A DNA stretch of 64,000 nt from Eubacterium sp. (GTDB lineage: Bacteria > Bacillota > Clostridia > Peptostreptococcales > Anaerovoracaceae), in NCBI GenBank assembly GCA_021769965.1, contig JAETRU010000011.1, positions 45,340 to 109,339 of the forward strand. Reading direction: 5' to 3'. Below are positions 39,937-49,216 of the stretch, in pieces. The notes beneath the pieces were generated by a model. It was not told where the DNA came from, searched no databases, and saw only the letters and a list, made by a program, of their open reading frames with translations. Made by a program: the position numbers and the translations under genes. Position 1 is the first letter of the stretch, and each line of letters starts with the position of its first letter.

Positions 39937-41682
39937 TTATACAGCCTTCGTACGGATCTCTTCTGTCAGTTTGGCAATGAATTCGTCAACAGACAGGGTT
40001 CCCAGCTCGCCGACTTTGGTGGAACGAACGGACAGCGTATTTGCTTCTGCCTCTCTCTCGCCGATAACACAGATATAGGAAACTCTCTCGTTTCTGGCTT
40101 CTCTGAGCTTGTAGCCGATCTTTTCGTTTCTGATATCCAGTTCTACTCTCAGGCCGGCCTCTTCACACTTTGCCGCCACTTCCTTCGCATAGCCCTCAAA
40201 GGACTCCGCTACAGTCAGCAGCTTCACCTGTACCGGTGCCAGCCACAGCGGGAATTTTCCAGCAAAATGCTCGGTCAGAATACCGATGAATCTCTCGATA
40301 GAGCCGAAGATAACTCTGTGGATCATGATCGGTCTGTGCTTTTCATTGTCAGATCCCACATAGGTCAGATCAAATCGCTGCGGCATCTGCAGATCCAGCT
40401 GGATCGTACCACACTGCCAGGTTCTTCCGATAGAGTCTTCCAGATGGAAGTCCAGCTTCGGTCCGTAGAAAGCACCGTCGCCTTCGTTTACCACGTAAGG
40501 AACACCGATCTCTTCCATAGCGGCGCGCAGTGCGTCTTCTGCCATTGCCCATTCTTCATCCGTACCCATGGAATCTTCCGGTCTGGTGGAGAGTTCTATA
40601 TGATATTTAAATCCGAACATACTGTAGACATCATCGATGAACTTCGCAACGCCGACGATCTCATCTTTGATCTGTTCCGGCAGCATGAAAATGTGAGCAT
40701 CGTCCTGTGTAAAGGTACGTACACGCATCAGACCGTGAAGCGCTCCGGAAAGTTCATGTCTGTGCACCTGACCCAGTTCGCCCATTCTGATCGGGAAGTC
40801 TCTGTAAGACCACATCTTTCTCTTGTAGGCAAGCATGGAGCCCGGACAGTTCATCGGCTTGATGGCATAGTCCGCATCGTCGATCTTGGTGAAATACATG
40901 TTATCTTTATAGTGATCCCAGTGACCGGAAGTACGCCACAGCTGCTCGTTTAAGATCAGCGGCGTTTTGATCTCCTGATAGCCTCTCTTGCGGTGCTCCT
41001 GTCTCCAGAAGTTTTCCAGTTCATTTCTGATGATCATACCCTTCGGCATGAAGAACGGGAATCCCGGGCCCTCTTCAAAGATAGCAAACAGATCCATCTC
41101 TTTGCCGATCTTGCGGTGATCTCTCTTCTTTGCCTCTTCCAGTCTGTTGATGTATTCATCCAGCTCTTCCTGGCTAGGGAAGCAGGTGCCGTAGATTCTC
41201 TGCAGCATCTTGTTGTGCTCATCGCCTCTCCAGTAAGCGCCGGCTACGCTCATCAGCTTGACAGCCTTGATCTGGCCGGTGGATTCCATATGCGGTCCTG
41301 CGCAGAGATCTACAAAGTCACCCTGCTTATAGAAAGAAATGACTGCATCCTCCGGCAGATCCTGAATCAGCTCTACCTTATAATCCTCGTTTCTGTCTGC
41401 CATGTATTTGATGGCCTCTTCCCTCGGAAGTTCAAATCTTTCCAGCTTATAATTCGCCTGGATGACCTTCTTCATCTCCTTCTGGATCTTCAGCAGGTCC
41501 TGATCATTGAGCTTGTGTTCCATATCGATATCATAATAAAATCCGTTGTCGATAGCCGGTCCGATCGCAAGCTTTGCCTCCGGCCACAGATGCTTAACAG
41601 CCTGTGCCATGATATGAGAAGTCGTATGTCTGTACTTCAGCCTGATATCGGCATCTTCAAAATTAATTTTTTCTTTTGCCAT
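39937..41682 (-). CDS. thrS: Threonyl-tRNA synthetase lacking the TGS domain
   Basis: ThrRS charges tRNA-Thr. The 581 residues begin directly at the N2 editing domain (HTTSHIMAQAVKHLWPEAKLAIGPAIDNGFYYD), then the class II core (MNCPGSMLAYKRKMWSYRDFPIRMGELG, the motif 2 region, VRTFTQDDAHIF) and the anticodon-binding domain. The usual N-terminal TGS domain of about 60 residues is absent. There is no T-box leader: only 48 bp separate it from the LCP gene, so it is read with the glycopolymer operon. Confidence 0.96.
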   Translation of the reverse strand: MAKEKINFEDADIRLKYRHTTSHIMAQAVKHLWPEAKLAIGPAIDNGFYYDIDMEHKLNDQDLLKIQKEMKKVIQANYKLERFELPREEAIKYMADRNEDYKVELIQDLPEDAVISFYKQGDFVDLCAGPHMESTGQIKAVKLMSVAGAYWRGDEHNKMLQRIYGTCFPSQEELDEYINRLEEAKKRDHRKIGKEMDLFAIFEEGPGFPFFMPKGMIIRNELENFWRQEHRKRGYQEIKTPLILNEQLWRTSGHWDHYKDNMYFTKIDDADYAIKPMNCPGSMLAYKRKMWSYRDFPIRMGELGQVHRHELSGALHGLMRVRTFTQDDAHIFMLPEQIKDEIVGVAKFIDDVYSMFGFKYHIELSTRPEDSMGTDEEWAMAEDALRAAMEEIGVPYVVNEGDGAFYGPKLDFHLEDSIGRTWQCGTIQLDLQMPQRFDLTYVGSDNEKHRPIMIHRVIFGSIERFIGILTEHFAGKFPLWLAPVQVKLLTVAESFEGYAKEVAAKCEEAGLRVELDIRNEKIGYKLREARNERVSYICVIGEREAEANTLSVRSTKVGELGTLSVDEFIAKLTEEIRTKAV

Positions 41683-41730
41683 TGTTATCTCCTTATCTAT
41701 TTATCTATTTCCATTTTCATCAGTAACGGT

Positions 41731-43080
41731 TTAAGACTGAACAGTTTCTGTACCCGGATCCGGTGTTGTCGGCTCTTCAGGTGTTGTCGGCTCTTCAGGT
41801 GTCGTCGGCTCTTCAGGTGTCGTCGGCTCTTCCGGTGTTGTCGGCTCAGGGTCAGGTTTCGGTTTCTCCGTGCTGCTTCCGCCGCTGTTTCCACCCTGGC
41901 CCTCATTGCCGCTGCCGTTCGGACCCATGTTCTGATCCTCGTTGCCCGGATCAGGGTCTACAGTTTCCGGCAGATCCAGATCCCTCGGCTTCACGTTGGA
42001 TCCGCTTACCGTGCCGGAAATAGCAGCACTGATCGTCTGTACGGCTTCTGTCGGTTCGTAATCTTTCTGGTCGAACATCTTTTCATGAAGTTCCTTCGTA
42101 TTGGCGAGCAGATCGTCAGGGAATACATAGGAAATTCCATTGAGGTAACCGCCTGTTACATGATAAGGCCAGCCAGCTCCGCTTTTGATGTTAAAATCGA
42201 TCAGCCGTGAAGCAAGTCCCAGCATATCGCTGTTTGAAAGATTGGTCTTCACCTGCGGCAGCATCATATCCAGCATGTCATCCAGCTCGCCAACGCTCAT
42301 AGTCTTCAGCTTTTCAAATACCAGAGACAGCACTGTACGCATGCGCTCAGTCCGCTTGAAGTCGTCGCCGACTCCCTTTCTGATACGGCCGTAAGATACC
42401 GCCTGCACGCCTTCCAGTGTCTGCTTGCCGGCCTGTTCGACCAGCTTGTAATTCTTCTTTCCGATATTATTGGCTGTTTGAATGGTATATTTATTCAGCT
42501 GCTGTATCTCTTCTTCCTGCACATCTACGGTAATGCCGTCCACAGCATCTACCAGATCAGCCACCGCCTTGAAATTGACTACCACAAACTTGCTTATATT
42601 CATATCCATAGCCTGGTTCAGCGATGAGATCATCATCTGAGGACCGCCGTAACGGTTTGCGTCGGTAATCTTCCCATAAGTATCGGTATCGCCAAACTTC
42701 AGATACGTATCACGGTACACGCTCATCAGCTTGACCTCGCCGGTCTCCTCTTTGATACTGAGGATCATGATCGCGTCAGCGCCGGCGCCTTCTATGTTGT
42801 CCATATCACGGCTGTCTACGCCCAGCAGAAGGATATTGATATATCCGTCCACATCTACACAGGACAGCTTCTTCTCGTCAAGTTCCACTCGGTCCAGCAG
42901 GCCCAGCTTTGAAAAAGCGTAACTGGCAATGCCGATGACGATAATAATGATGACCAGAAGCCCGATCAAAAGGCCCTTCTGCCATCCCTTCAGTCTGCCG
43001 AACCAGCGCCCGATCCGCCTGAAGATATTACCCTCGTATCTGTTGTTCTGTGCGAAAATGTCTTTTTGATGTCTTGCCAT
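41731..43080 (-). CDS. LytR-CpsA-Psr (LCP) family glycopolymer transferase
   Basis: LCP enzymes attach undecaprenyl-linked polymers such as teichoic acids to peptidoglycan outside the membrane. The 449 residues have a basic N terminus, one TM segment (about 36-60), the LCP domain (about 78-310; NILLLGVDSRD, GADAIMILSI, LMSVYRDTYL, ITDANRYGG, VSYGRIRKGVGDDFKRTERMRTVL), and a low-complexity Pro/Glu tail with TTPEEP repeats. It lies downstream of the polymer ABC exporter genes, which fits the last step of the same pathway. Confidence 0.94.
   Translation of the reverse strand: MARHQKDIFAQNNRYEGNIFRRIGRWFGRLKGWQKGLLIGLLVIIIIVIGIASYAFSKLGLLDRVELDEKKLSCVDVDGYINILLLGVDSRDMDNIEGAGADAIMILSIKEETGEVKLMSVYRDTYLKFGDTDTYGKITDANRYGGPQMMISSLNQAMDMNISKFVVVNFKAVADLVDAVDGITVDVQEEEIQQLNKYTIQTANNIGKKNYKLVEQAGKQTLEGVQAVSYGRIRKGVGDDFKRTERMRTVLSLVFEKLKTMSVGELDDMLDMMLPQVKTNLSNSDMLGLASRLIDFNIKSGAGWPYHVTGGYLNGISYVFPDDLLANTKELHEKMFDQKDYEPTEAVQTISAAISGTVSGSNVKPRDLDLPETVDPDPGNEDQNMGPNGSGNEGQGGNSGGSSTEKPKPDPEPTTPEEPTTPEEPTTPEEPTTPEEPTTPDPGTETVQS
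41762..41847. repeat. 18-bp tandem repeat encoding TTPEEP units
   Basis: About 4.7 copies of GTTGTCGGCTCTTCAGGT with few substitutions, inside the 3' end of the LCP gene. On the coding strand each unit encodes TTPEEP. Confidence 0.9.
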
Positions 43081-43100
43081 TACATACTCCTATTCCGGGT

Positions 43101-43877
43101 TTACCCTAAAACTTTCTGACTGCCTTTGCGTTTGCGCATTTCCTGCGCTTTCTCGAGAAGGTCCTCATAATAGTCTATCGCATCCTGAATGTCTCCGTCA
43201 AACTGGATCTGTCCCTGCTTCAGAACGATACCGCGTTTGCAGAAACTCTTAGCCACTTTGGTAGAATGGGTCACAAAAAGGAAAGTAGCTTTTCCTTCAC
43301 CGACGATCTCATTGATCTTCTTATTGCACTTCAGCCGGAACTCTTTATCGCCCACACTGAGCGCTTCGTCCACAATGAGGATCTCAGGCTTGATATTGGC
43401 ATTGATGGCGAATCCCAGGCGGGCTTTCATGCCGCTGGAATAGGTCCTGACCGGCTGATCGATATAGTCTCCCAGATCGGCAAACTCAATGATATCATCC
43501 TCCAAAGCCCGGATCTCTTCCTCGCTGATTCCGAGAAGCTGCCCACGGAAAAAGATATTTTCTCTGCCGGTAAACTCCGGATCAAATCCTGCCGTCAATT
43601 CCAAAAGAGCGCTGACTCTGCCGTCAACAATGATCTCTCCGGAGGTCGGATAGGTAACTCCCGTGATCATTTTCAGCAGTGTAGACTTTCCGGCACCGTT
43701 TCGTCCGAAAAGCGCTACGCTTTCGCCCTTCTCCACAGTAAAGGAAACATCATCGACAGCTTTTTTGATTTTCGGCTGAATCTTCTTGGAAAAGATCGCT
43801 TTAAATCTCTGTTTATCATTTTTGTATAGCTTATAACGCTTTGTTACGTGTTTAAACTCGATGGCTGTACTGCTCAT
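43101..43877 (-). CDS. Polysaccharide/teichoic acid ABC exporter ATPase
   Basis: The 258-residue ATPase is of the TagH/Wzt type: Walker [10 protein letters not shown] (58-66), signature [12 protein letters not shown], Walker [13 protein letters not shown] and [19 protein letters not shown]. The N terminus ([19 protein letters not shown]) is the extended form of polymer exporters. It has no C-terminal carbohydrate-binding domain, so it is the short type. Partner of the permease 16 bp upstream. Confidence 0.92.
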   Translation of the reverse strand: MSSTAIEFKHVTKRYKLYKNDKQRFKAIFSKKIQPKIKKAVDDVSFTVEKGESVALFGRNGAGKSTLLKMITGVTYPTSGEIIVDGRVSALLELTAGFDPEFTGRENIFFRGQLLGISEEEIRALEDDIIEFADLGDYIDQPVRTYSSGMKARLGFAINANIKPEILIVDEALSVGDKEFRLKCNKKINEIVGEGKATFLFVTHSTKVAKSFCKRGIVLKQGQIQFDGDIQDAIDYYEDLLEKAQEMRKRKGSQKVLG

Positions 43878-43893
43878 TCTGCACCCGTCCCTT

Positions 43894-44700
43894 CTACAAT
43901 ACGTCAGGAATGTCCTTCCGCAGCTTCTTGTAAGCCCACACTGCCAGCAGGATCATAACAACATAGACAATAGCGAAATTCAGCATCTCCTGCGGCGTTT
44001 CCCAGAACCACTTCTTATATATAAAGCAGTTCCTGTAGCCGTTGGCAATGAGGGTGATCGGATTGAACAGCAGGATGTTTCTGATCCAGGTCTGTTCGAT
44101 ACCGTTGGCGTTGTAAATGATGCCGCTCATCCAGAACAAAGCAGTCGTCAGAGCTTTGACCAGATTGAGAAAGTCACGGCTCATGGCAGACAGTACTCCT
44201 GCGAACAGTCCCCACGCCGTAAAGAACAGAAACATCAGCAGCATGTAAAACGGCAGCTGCAGATAGTAGCGATCCGGCATATATCCGAAGCCCATGAAGA
44301 TCAGTATGACCAGGATCAGCAGCGCCACATGCACAGCAAACAGCGACATGCTGACAAAAGTCGGTATCGTATCGATAGGATACTTGATCTTGGTGACCAG
44401 ATAGGTATGCCTGCGCAGACACGCTGAACCGCCCTGAATCATGTCCCGCATATAGAACCATGGGATCATGCCTGCAATGAGCCACAGGAAGAACGGATAG
44501 CCTTCGATAGGCTGACCCTTCCGCAGCCCGATGGAAAAGGCAAACCAGAACACAAAAATCTGGATTGCGGGGCGAATGATAGCCCATGACCATCCCAGAG
44601 CCGCTCCCTTATATGTTTTGATGATCTCCGATTTTGCCAGCTTGAAAAGCTGCTTTCTGTAATCGATGTGATCTTTTAAAATCGCTTTGATCGTACTCAC
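43894..44700 (-). CDS. Polysaccharide/teichoic acid ABC exporter permease
   Basis: The 268-residue permease is of the TagG/Wzm type with six hydrophobic segments (about 32-55, 65-85, 110-135, 145-165, 178-195, 233-255). The start has an amphipathic stretch ([34 protein letters not shown]) typical of the family, and [25 protein letters not shown] is another family block. It moves undecaprenyl-linked polymer across the membrane with the ATPase at 43101. Confidence 0.93.
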   Translation of the reverse strand: MSTIKAILKDHIDYRKQLFKLAKSEIIKTYKGAALGWSWAIIRPAIQIFVFWFAFSIGLRKGQPIEGYPFFLWLIAGMIPWFYMRDMIQGGSACLRRHTYLVTKIKYPIDTIPTFVSMSLFAVHVALLILVILIFMGFGYMPDRYYLQLPFYMLLMFLFFTAWGLFAGVLSAMSRDFLNLVKALTTALFWMSGIIYNANGIEQTWIRNILLFNPITLIANGYRNCFIYKKWFWETPQEMLNFAIVYVVMILLAVWAYKKLRKDIPDVL

Positions 44701-44730
44701 AAATTACCCCTCTCGTATACTGGTTATAGC

Positions 44731-45309
44731 TTACTTTTTCAAGTCTTCCGGTGAGTTGAAATCTCTGGTCTCATCCGCCAGAAGAACGTATTTTTCTGTT
44801 ATAGTCTTTTCACCGAAAGGCAGTCCCATAAACGACTGATAGACCTGCCATCCGATGCACTTTTCGATTTTTCCCTGCAGGAACAGATCCCGCACCCGAT
44901 CTACGTGGCGCTGAAACACTGCTCCGTCTCTGACCTTTACAGCCACGATGGACCTGCGGTTTCCAAAGAACAAAAGGTCTTCCGCCTCACTTCCCGTCAC
45001 CTTTTCCATGGCCTCGTGGGAATAGTAGGTATCTCCGTAGAGAAAGCACACATCATCCTCTATGAGTTCCGTTGTAAACCGGTCGATCTCCAGCACGTTA
45101 TGTTTTGGTTCATAGCGCACCGCTCCCTCCACCTCGTATCTTGGATCGTGGGATGTGATGATCACGCTGCACCCCGGATCATACTCGTGCAGCAGACGCA
45201 CGGTTCTGGCAAGGAGTGTTTCTCCCTCCACCTTTATAAAATGCTTGGGAATGTCCCCGTAATTGTTCCATCGGGTTCCCTTGCCGTCGGCCATGATGAT
45301 ATATTTCAT
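44731..45309 (-). CDS. Nucleotidyltransferase (NTP transferase-like), short
   Basis: The 192-residue Rossmann-like protein starts MKYIIMADGKGTRWNNYGDIPKHFIKVEGETLLARTV, the nucleotide-sugar or CDP-alcohol transferase signature, and has ELIEDDVCFLYGDTYYS with the metal-binding Asp. It most likely activates a polymer building block with NTP; a LicC-like cytidylyltransferase for an alcohol or amino alcohol is one option. It is shorter than most sugar-1-phosphate nucleotidyltransferases. It lies between the ATP-grasp and permease genes in the glycopolymer operon. Confidence 0.8.
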   Translation of the reverse strand: MKYIIMADGKGTRWNNYGDIPKHFIKVEGETLLARTVRLLHEYDPGCSVIITSHDPRYEVEGAVRYEPKHNVLEIDRFTTELIEDDVCFLYGDTYYSHEAMEKVTGSEAEDLLFFGNRRSIVAVKVRDGAVFQRHVDRVRDLFLQGKIEKCIGWQVYQSFMGLPFGEKTITEKYVLLADETRDFNSPEDLKK

Positions 45310-45318
45310 ATGGTTCTC

Positions 45319-46371
45319 CTATTTTTTGATCACCTTGTGATATCTGTAGAAATCTCCCAGCTCATCGTGTCTCTGGCCGCCCCAGAGCTGTATGATGTTA
45401 ACGCCGGAAGAAGTGTTTGCCTCGATGATACAGATGCCGCCGTCTTCAGTGACCAGAATATCCCATGCAATGAAGTGCATATACGGCATCTTGTTGGCAA
45501 GAGCCAGCATTTCCTCTTTGATCTTATCCCAGCCCGGAATTTTTACTCCTTCAATAGGCGCACCTGAATCAGGGTGCACTTTGTACACGTCCAGGCTGTG
45601 AAGGCATCTGGCCTCGCTGAGGGTGCCTGTTTCCAGATCGATCTTTGCTACCAGACCGCCCCGGCTACCGTTGTCCACAGGAATGGTAGCCGACGTGCCG
45701 ATCCGCTGCACGGCAAAGAATATCTTAAACTGATGCGTATGGATGTCACGCAGCGTGATCAGGCGGATGGTATTTACTGTTTGATCATAGATGTCGTCAG
45801 AATATCGGTGCTGTTTCATAGATTCGCTAATAAACCAATTATCTCTCCTTCTCAGGAATTGAATGAATTCCTCTTCTGTAAACACATCTTGGTCAACAAA
45901 AATCTTTCCCTCTCTGTAGATCAATATATTCACGCCGTTGCCCTTACCAACACCATAAGGCTTGATGAATAACTCGCCCTTTTGCTTCAGCAGATCCACA
46001 GCAGCCTCATACTCCATGTGTTCACTGTCAAAGCTAGTCAGAAATCCTTTGTTCTTGATCATATAGCTTTCCGGTACACGGACGTACTGCTTCAGAATCT
46101 CTGCCGCAGCGATCTTGTTGTTCAGCAGAAAGTCAAACGGCTCGTTAATGTATCGGGACCGGTACCAGTCGAATTCGGACAGATACTCTCCTTTATCGTT
46201 ATGGTCAAAATCATACAGGATCCACTGATCTGCCAGAAAACCGCCACCAAAATTAGCCCTTATCTTTTTAAAAACAGAACAGTTAAAGTGATTTTTTACA
46301 AATACGATTCTAGTCCAGTACAAAACAAAAAGTTTTAATTTTTTAGTACATTTCTTTATAAATACTATCAT
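45319..46371 (-). CDS. Sugar-transfer-associated ATP-grasp protein in the glycopolymer operon
   Basis: The protein has 350 residues. From about residue 85 is an ATP-grasp domain: LFIKPYGVGKGNGVNILI, DQTVNTIRLITLRDI, VDNGSRGGLVAKIDLETG, VKIPGWDKIKEEML and FIAWDILVTEDGGICIIEANTSSG. It is the third such protein in the window. Its place between a CDP-glycerol-transferase-like and a nucleotidyltransferase gene suggests that it modifies the surface polymer, for example by an amide or amino-acyl link; this is inference. Its first 50 residues are basic and aromatic. Confidence 0.88.
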   Translation of the reverse strand: MIVFIKKCTKKLKLFVLYWTRIVFVKNHFNCSVFKKIRANFGGGFLADQWILYDFDHNDKGEYLSEFDWYRSRYINEPFDFLLNNKIAAAEILKQYVRVPESYMIKNKGFLTSFDSEHMEYEAAVDLLKQKGELFIKPYGVGKGNGVNILIYREGKIFVDQDVFTEEEFIQFLRRRDNWFISESMKQHRYSDDIYDQTVNTIRLITLRDIHTHQFKIFFAVQRIGTSATIPVDNGSRGGLVAKIDLETGTLSEARCLHSLDVYKVHPDSGAPIEGVKIPGWDKIKEEMLALANKMPYMHFIAWDILVTEDGGICIIEANTSSGVNIIQLWGGQRHDELGDFYRYHKVIKK

Positions 46372-46385
46372 TTCAGTTCTCTTTT

Positions 46386-47489
46386 CTACAGTCTCTCTAT
46401 CACTGTCTGCGCCAGCTTTGCTGTGGATGTACCTAGCTCTGCCGGCAGGTATTTTGCTCTATAATCGTCCAGCGCCTTCTGATTATACACGCCGCTTTGC
46501 AGATTTTTCATCAGCTGACCCGCATCCGAAAACGCGCAGCCGGGCATAGCCTCGAACGGATTCACGTTGATTCCGTTCTTCTCCGTGTACTCTTCATAAT
46601 CGTAAAGGTAGTAGTAGGTCTTCTTATTGAGAATGGCCCCCTCTACGGCGATAGCCGAATAGTCGGTGATCAGATAGTCACAGGCTGCCAGCAGGTCAAC
46701 GGAAGAAAACTCCGGACAAAGAAGCACTCCCGGATGACTGCACTGGATCTGCTGATTCGGATGTCCTTTGATGACCAGCACATAGCGGTCAAAATCTATT
46801 TCGTCCAGCAGCGGTTCCCACCGCAGCTCTATGCCTCTGCGAAAGGTCGGCGCGTAAAGGATCACTTCCTTCTCGCCCAGTACAGGATAGGCTTTGACAG
46901 CCGCCTGTCTGTTTGCTTCTTCTGTTGCCAGCAGATGGTCGATCCTCGGCAGCCCGATATTCCGCAGCTTATCCTCTGTAACGTCAAATGACTGACAGTA
47001 ATACGGATTCCAGGCTTTGCCGCCTGCAATGATGATATCATAATTTCTGTGCATGCAGAGCAGCCTTGCCAGCTTTTCGCCCCGGCCGGATTCCTTTCCC
47101 AGAGTCTGATAGCCGGATTTTTTTATCTTGCCGAGGGCATGCCACATCTGGATCACCGTCAGGCTTTCCTTATGACGGAGAAGAGATACGGCAGGCCAGT
47201 AAGCGTCCAGCACGCATACACGGCTGGTCGCCAGATGGTACATGCTCCGCAGTGTGTCCAGACCGAAACCGAGAAGACCGCTTTTGCTGTCGTCCAGCCT
47301 GTTACAGATCGCTGTGATCTGTATCCCCGGCTCCCGTTTCTCCAGTTCTTCTTTTAGCATAGAAAAATCCAGGCTCAGTCCGTCTGACTGCCTGCTTAAA
47401 AACAGTACTTTATTAGGTTTTACCGGAAGCAGCTTCAATATCCCGTATAACAGCCTCAGACAAAACTTGCCGGCCTGTATTATAAATGT
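46386..47489 (-). CDS. CDP-glycerol glycerophosphotransferase-family protein
   Basis: The 367-residue glycosyltransferase-like protein is of the TagB/TagF family: VLFLSRQSDGLSLDF, VIQMWHALGKIKKSGYQTLG, IIAGGKAWNPYYCQSF, LYAPTFRRG, LVIKGHPNQQ, and DYLITDYSAIAVEGAILNKKTYYYLYDYEEY with the nucleotide-binding C-terminal motif. It transfers polyol phosphate (glycerol or ribitol) from a CDP donor. Start: the ATG at 47489 follows AGGTGG by 5 nt; a TTG at 47510 is less likely. First gene of the leftward cluster. Confidence 0.92.
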   Translation of the reverse strand, partial: TFIIQAGKFCLRLLYGILKLLPVKPNKVLFLSRQSDGLSLDFSMLKEELEKREPGIQITAICNRLDDSKSGLLGFGLDTLRSMYHLATSRVCVLDAYWPAVSLLRHKESLTVIQMWHALGKIKKSGYQTLGKESGRGEKLARLLCMHRNYDIIIAGGKAWNPYYCQSFDVTEDKLRNIGLPRIDHLLATEEANRQAAVKAYPVLGEKEVILYAPTFRRGIELRWEPLLDEIDFDRYVLVIKGHPNQQIQCSHPGVLLCPEFSSVDLLAACDYLITDYSAIAVEGAILNKKTYYYLYDYEEYTEKNGINVNPFEAMPGCAFSDAGQLMKNLQSGVYNQKALDDYRAKYLPAELGTSTAKLAQTVIERL

Positions 47490-47539
47490 CATCTGTTCCA
47501 CCTGCTGCAATCGCTCTCAATTGTGATTTTCATCCTATA

Positions 47540-47568
47540 AGTTTACCATATTTCAACGGTTTTGTAAA
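47540..47568 (-). promoter_or_regulatory. Promoter of the glycopolymer operon
   Basis: On the minus strand TTTACA (47568-47563), 17 nt, TAAACT (47545-47540), 51 bp before the first gene. Confidence 0.65.
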
Positions 47569-47610
47569 TGCTATGCGTTAATTTAGCCGCGGCAAACCCG
47601 TCAAACAATC

Positions 47611-47650
47611 AAAAAGTACGGCACATATATAAGCTCAATATGCCGTACTC
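47611..47650 (-). terminator. Terminator after the lipoprotein gene
   Basis: AGTACGGCA (47615-47623) pairs with TGCCGTACT (47641-47649); on the minus strand the second arm is followed by TTTTGATT. It separates the lipoprotein gene from the glycopolymer promoter. Confidence 0.75.
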
Positions 47651-47691
47651 TTCTGCGTTTCCTATGAAATGAAATCCAGCTGCAGCTGAAA

Positions 47692-48312
47692 TCATTTTTT
47701 TATTTTGATATCGATCTTTACATCCTCCCCGATGCTCTCATAATCCTCATCGCACGGTCCGTCGATATGCAGAGTGATCCGGTTTAACTGCTCTGCCTCT
47801 GTCTTTGGCAGAATATATACCAAAGTACCTTCATGGACGACCTTTCCCAGAAACTCTCCCTCTATGCAGTCTGAAAAAAACATATCACTGTCTGCCTGTT
47901 CCTTTGTATTGCTGGTCAGCTGTGCCTGTCCGATGTAGAAAGAGTTCGTATTATCTGACGTGTTCTCAGCAGATGCCTGTATGGAAACCAATGTAACAGC
48001 CTTGTCTTTTTCAATGTCCAGCAATTCTGCAGCCGTTTCTGTCAGAGCTGTTATCTTGGAAACCTGAATTGCCGCAATGGTATATTGGAAGGGTCCGCTT
48101 TCTCCTGCAAGATTCAATTCTTTATCTGTATATATTACTTCTTTGCGAATACCGTCCTCTTCTGTGACCTCATTTTCATTTTCAGAAGTTTCTTCCTGGC
48201 CAGATTGCAAATCAGTATCATCTGTACCGCTTTGCGTATCGCTGCTCCCGCAGCTGAACGCTCCGGCAGCCAGCAGTCCGGTCAACAGAATAATAAATAG
48301 CTTCTTTTTCAT
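47692..48312 (-). CDS. Probable lipoprotein with DUF4352-like domain
   Basis: The 206-residue protein has a signal peptide MKKKLFIILLTGLLAAGAFSC; Cys21 is the likely lipid-modified residue, though the -3 residue is Ala rather than Leu. An acidic Ser/Thr/Glu linker follows, then a beta-sandwich-like domain (about 75-205; VTLVSIQASAENTSDNTNSFYIGQAQLTSNTKEQ, LVYILPKTEAEQLNRITLHI) like the DUF4352/telokin-type domains of Firmicutes lipoproteins. It is the last gene of the kinase-adjacent operon. Confidence 0.8.
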   Translation of the reverse strand: MKKKLFIILLTGLLAAGAFSCGSSDTQSGTDDTDLQSGQEETSENENEVTEEDGIRKEVIYTDKELNLAGESGPFQYTIAAIQVSKITALTETAAELLDIEKDKAVTLVSIQASAENTSDNTNSFYIGQAQLTSNTKEQADSDMFFSDCIEGEFLGKVVHEGTLVYILPKTEAEQLNRITLHIDGPCDEDYESIGEDVKIDIKIKK

Positions 48313-48347
48313 TTTGTTCTCCCTTTTCCTTCATAAATATGTAATCG

Positions 48348-48791
48348 TCATATATCCAGCGGCGCCAGATCCCGCTCTTCCAGCAGGATATTCAATTTCA
48401 GCACCTCGTACTGCTGATTGTTGATCGCTACTGCGATCCACACATCCCTCGCGTCCTCCGGACTCAGACGGCAGTAACCTCCGACTTCCAACCCCCGATT
48501 CGTCTCTTCATAATTCATCCGCGCACCCATGCAGAGAGCTATGATCTTATCTCTTCCCGGATTCTTTTTTACTCCATTGGTAATATTGTAAACATAATTT
48601 CGATTGATCCGGCTGGCTGCGATCACTTCACTGATCGGTACTGCATGTTCACTGATATACTGGTTAAGATACTGATAAAAATAACGCGACTTCTCTTTGT
48701 TTCCGATGCAGGACAGCAGATAATTCTCGACCTCCTTCTCTGTATGCAGCTCTTTCAATACAGTCTCAAGCGATATTTCTTCTTTATTCAT
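48348..48791 (-). CDS. HTH protein of the kinase-associated family (paralogue 1)
   Basis: The 147-residue protein has its HTH in the middle (SEHAVPISEVIAASRINRNYVYNITNGVKKNPGRDKIIALCMGARM at about 55-100), with a distinct C-terminal part SPEDARDVWIAVAINNQQYEVLKLNILLEERDLAPLDI. It closely resembles the protein at 49280 over its whole length. The start at 48791 has AGGAAA upstream; a longer frame to 48986 lies over the membrane gene. It overlaps the membrane-protein gene by 8 bp. Confidence 0.82.
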   Translation of the reverse strand: MNKEEISLETVLKELHTEKEVENYLLSCIGNKEKSRYFYQYLNQYISEHAVPISEVIAASRINRNYVYNITNGVKKNPGRDKIIALCMGARMNYEETNRGLEVGGYCRLSPEDARDVWIAVAINNQQYEVLKLNILLEERDLAPLDI

Positions 48792-49140
48792 GCTTTCCTG
48801 ACGACCGTTTGGTTCCGATGAAAAACACCAGAGCAAAAATAATGGAGATTCCAGACCAGATATACAGGTCGCTGTAGCTGCCTGCATTAAAAATGCCCAG
48901 CAGCCCTCCTGCCGCGTAAAAACCGGCAGCGGTATACGCTCCGCCTTTCCCGCCATTTCTGGTTGCGATCCCGACAATACCCGCAATAACCATACAGATT
49001 CCCAGAATCAGGCCCGCAGAACCGCTTAGCTCTCCATTCTCCTCAAGAGCATTGCTGACGCCGGCGGCGCAGGACTGTAGTGCAATGATCACAAATAGAA
49101 CCAGTGAAATAATTCCAATTACTAATTTTGCAGTTTTCAT
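48784..49140 (-). CDS. Small membrane protein
   Basis: The 118-residue protein has four hydrophobic segments (about 5-27, 43-60, 68-84, 91-109) separated by short loops; the second-to-third loop is Gly-rich. I cannot name a family. It sits between two paralogous HTH genes, overlapping one by 8 bp, so a link to that regulatory pair is likely (inference). Confidence 0.75.
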   Translation of the reverse strand: MKTAKLVIGIISLVLFVIIALQSCAAGVSNALEENGELSGSAGLILGICMVIAGIVGIATRNGGKGGAYTAAGFYAAGGLLGIFNAGSYSDLYIWSGISIIFALVFFIGTKRSSGKHE

Positions 49141-49216
49141 AATACTTTCCTTTCCTTCATATGATTGTAAATATATATTACCTGTTCCCCGCGGTATTTT
49201 GTCGTTCTGACAGCAC

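Noticed and set aside
41683..41730. T-box leader before thrS
   Set aside because: Only 48 bp separate the genes, with no room for stem I or an antiterminator.
41762..41847. CRISPR-like array
   Set aside because: The 18-bp repeats have no spacers and encode TTPEEP units in the LCP gene.
47990..48312. Small plus-strand frames over the lipoprotein gene
   Set aside because: They are antisense to a protein with a clear signal peptide and RBS.
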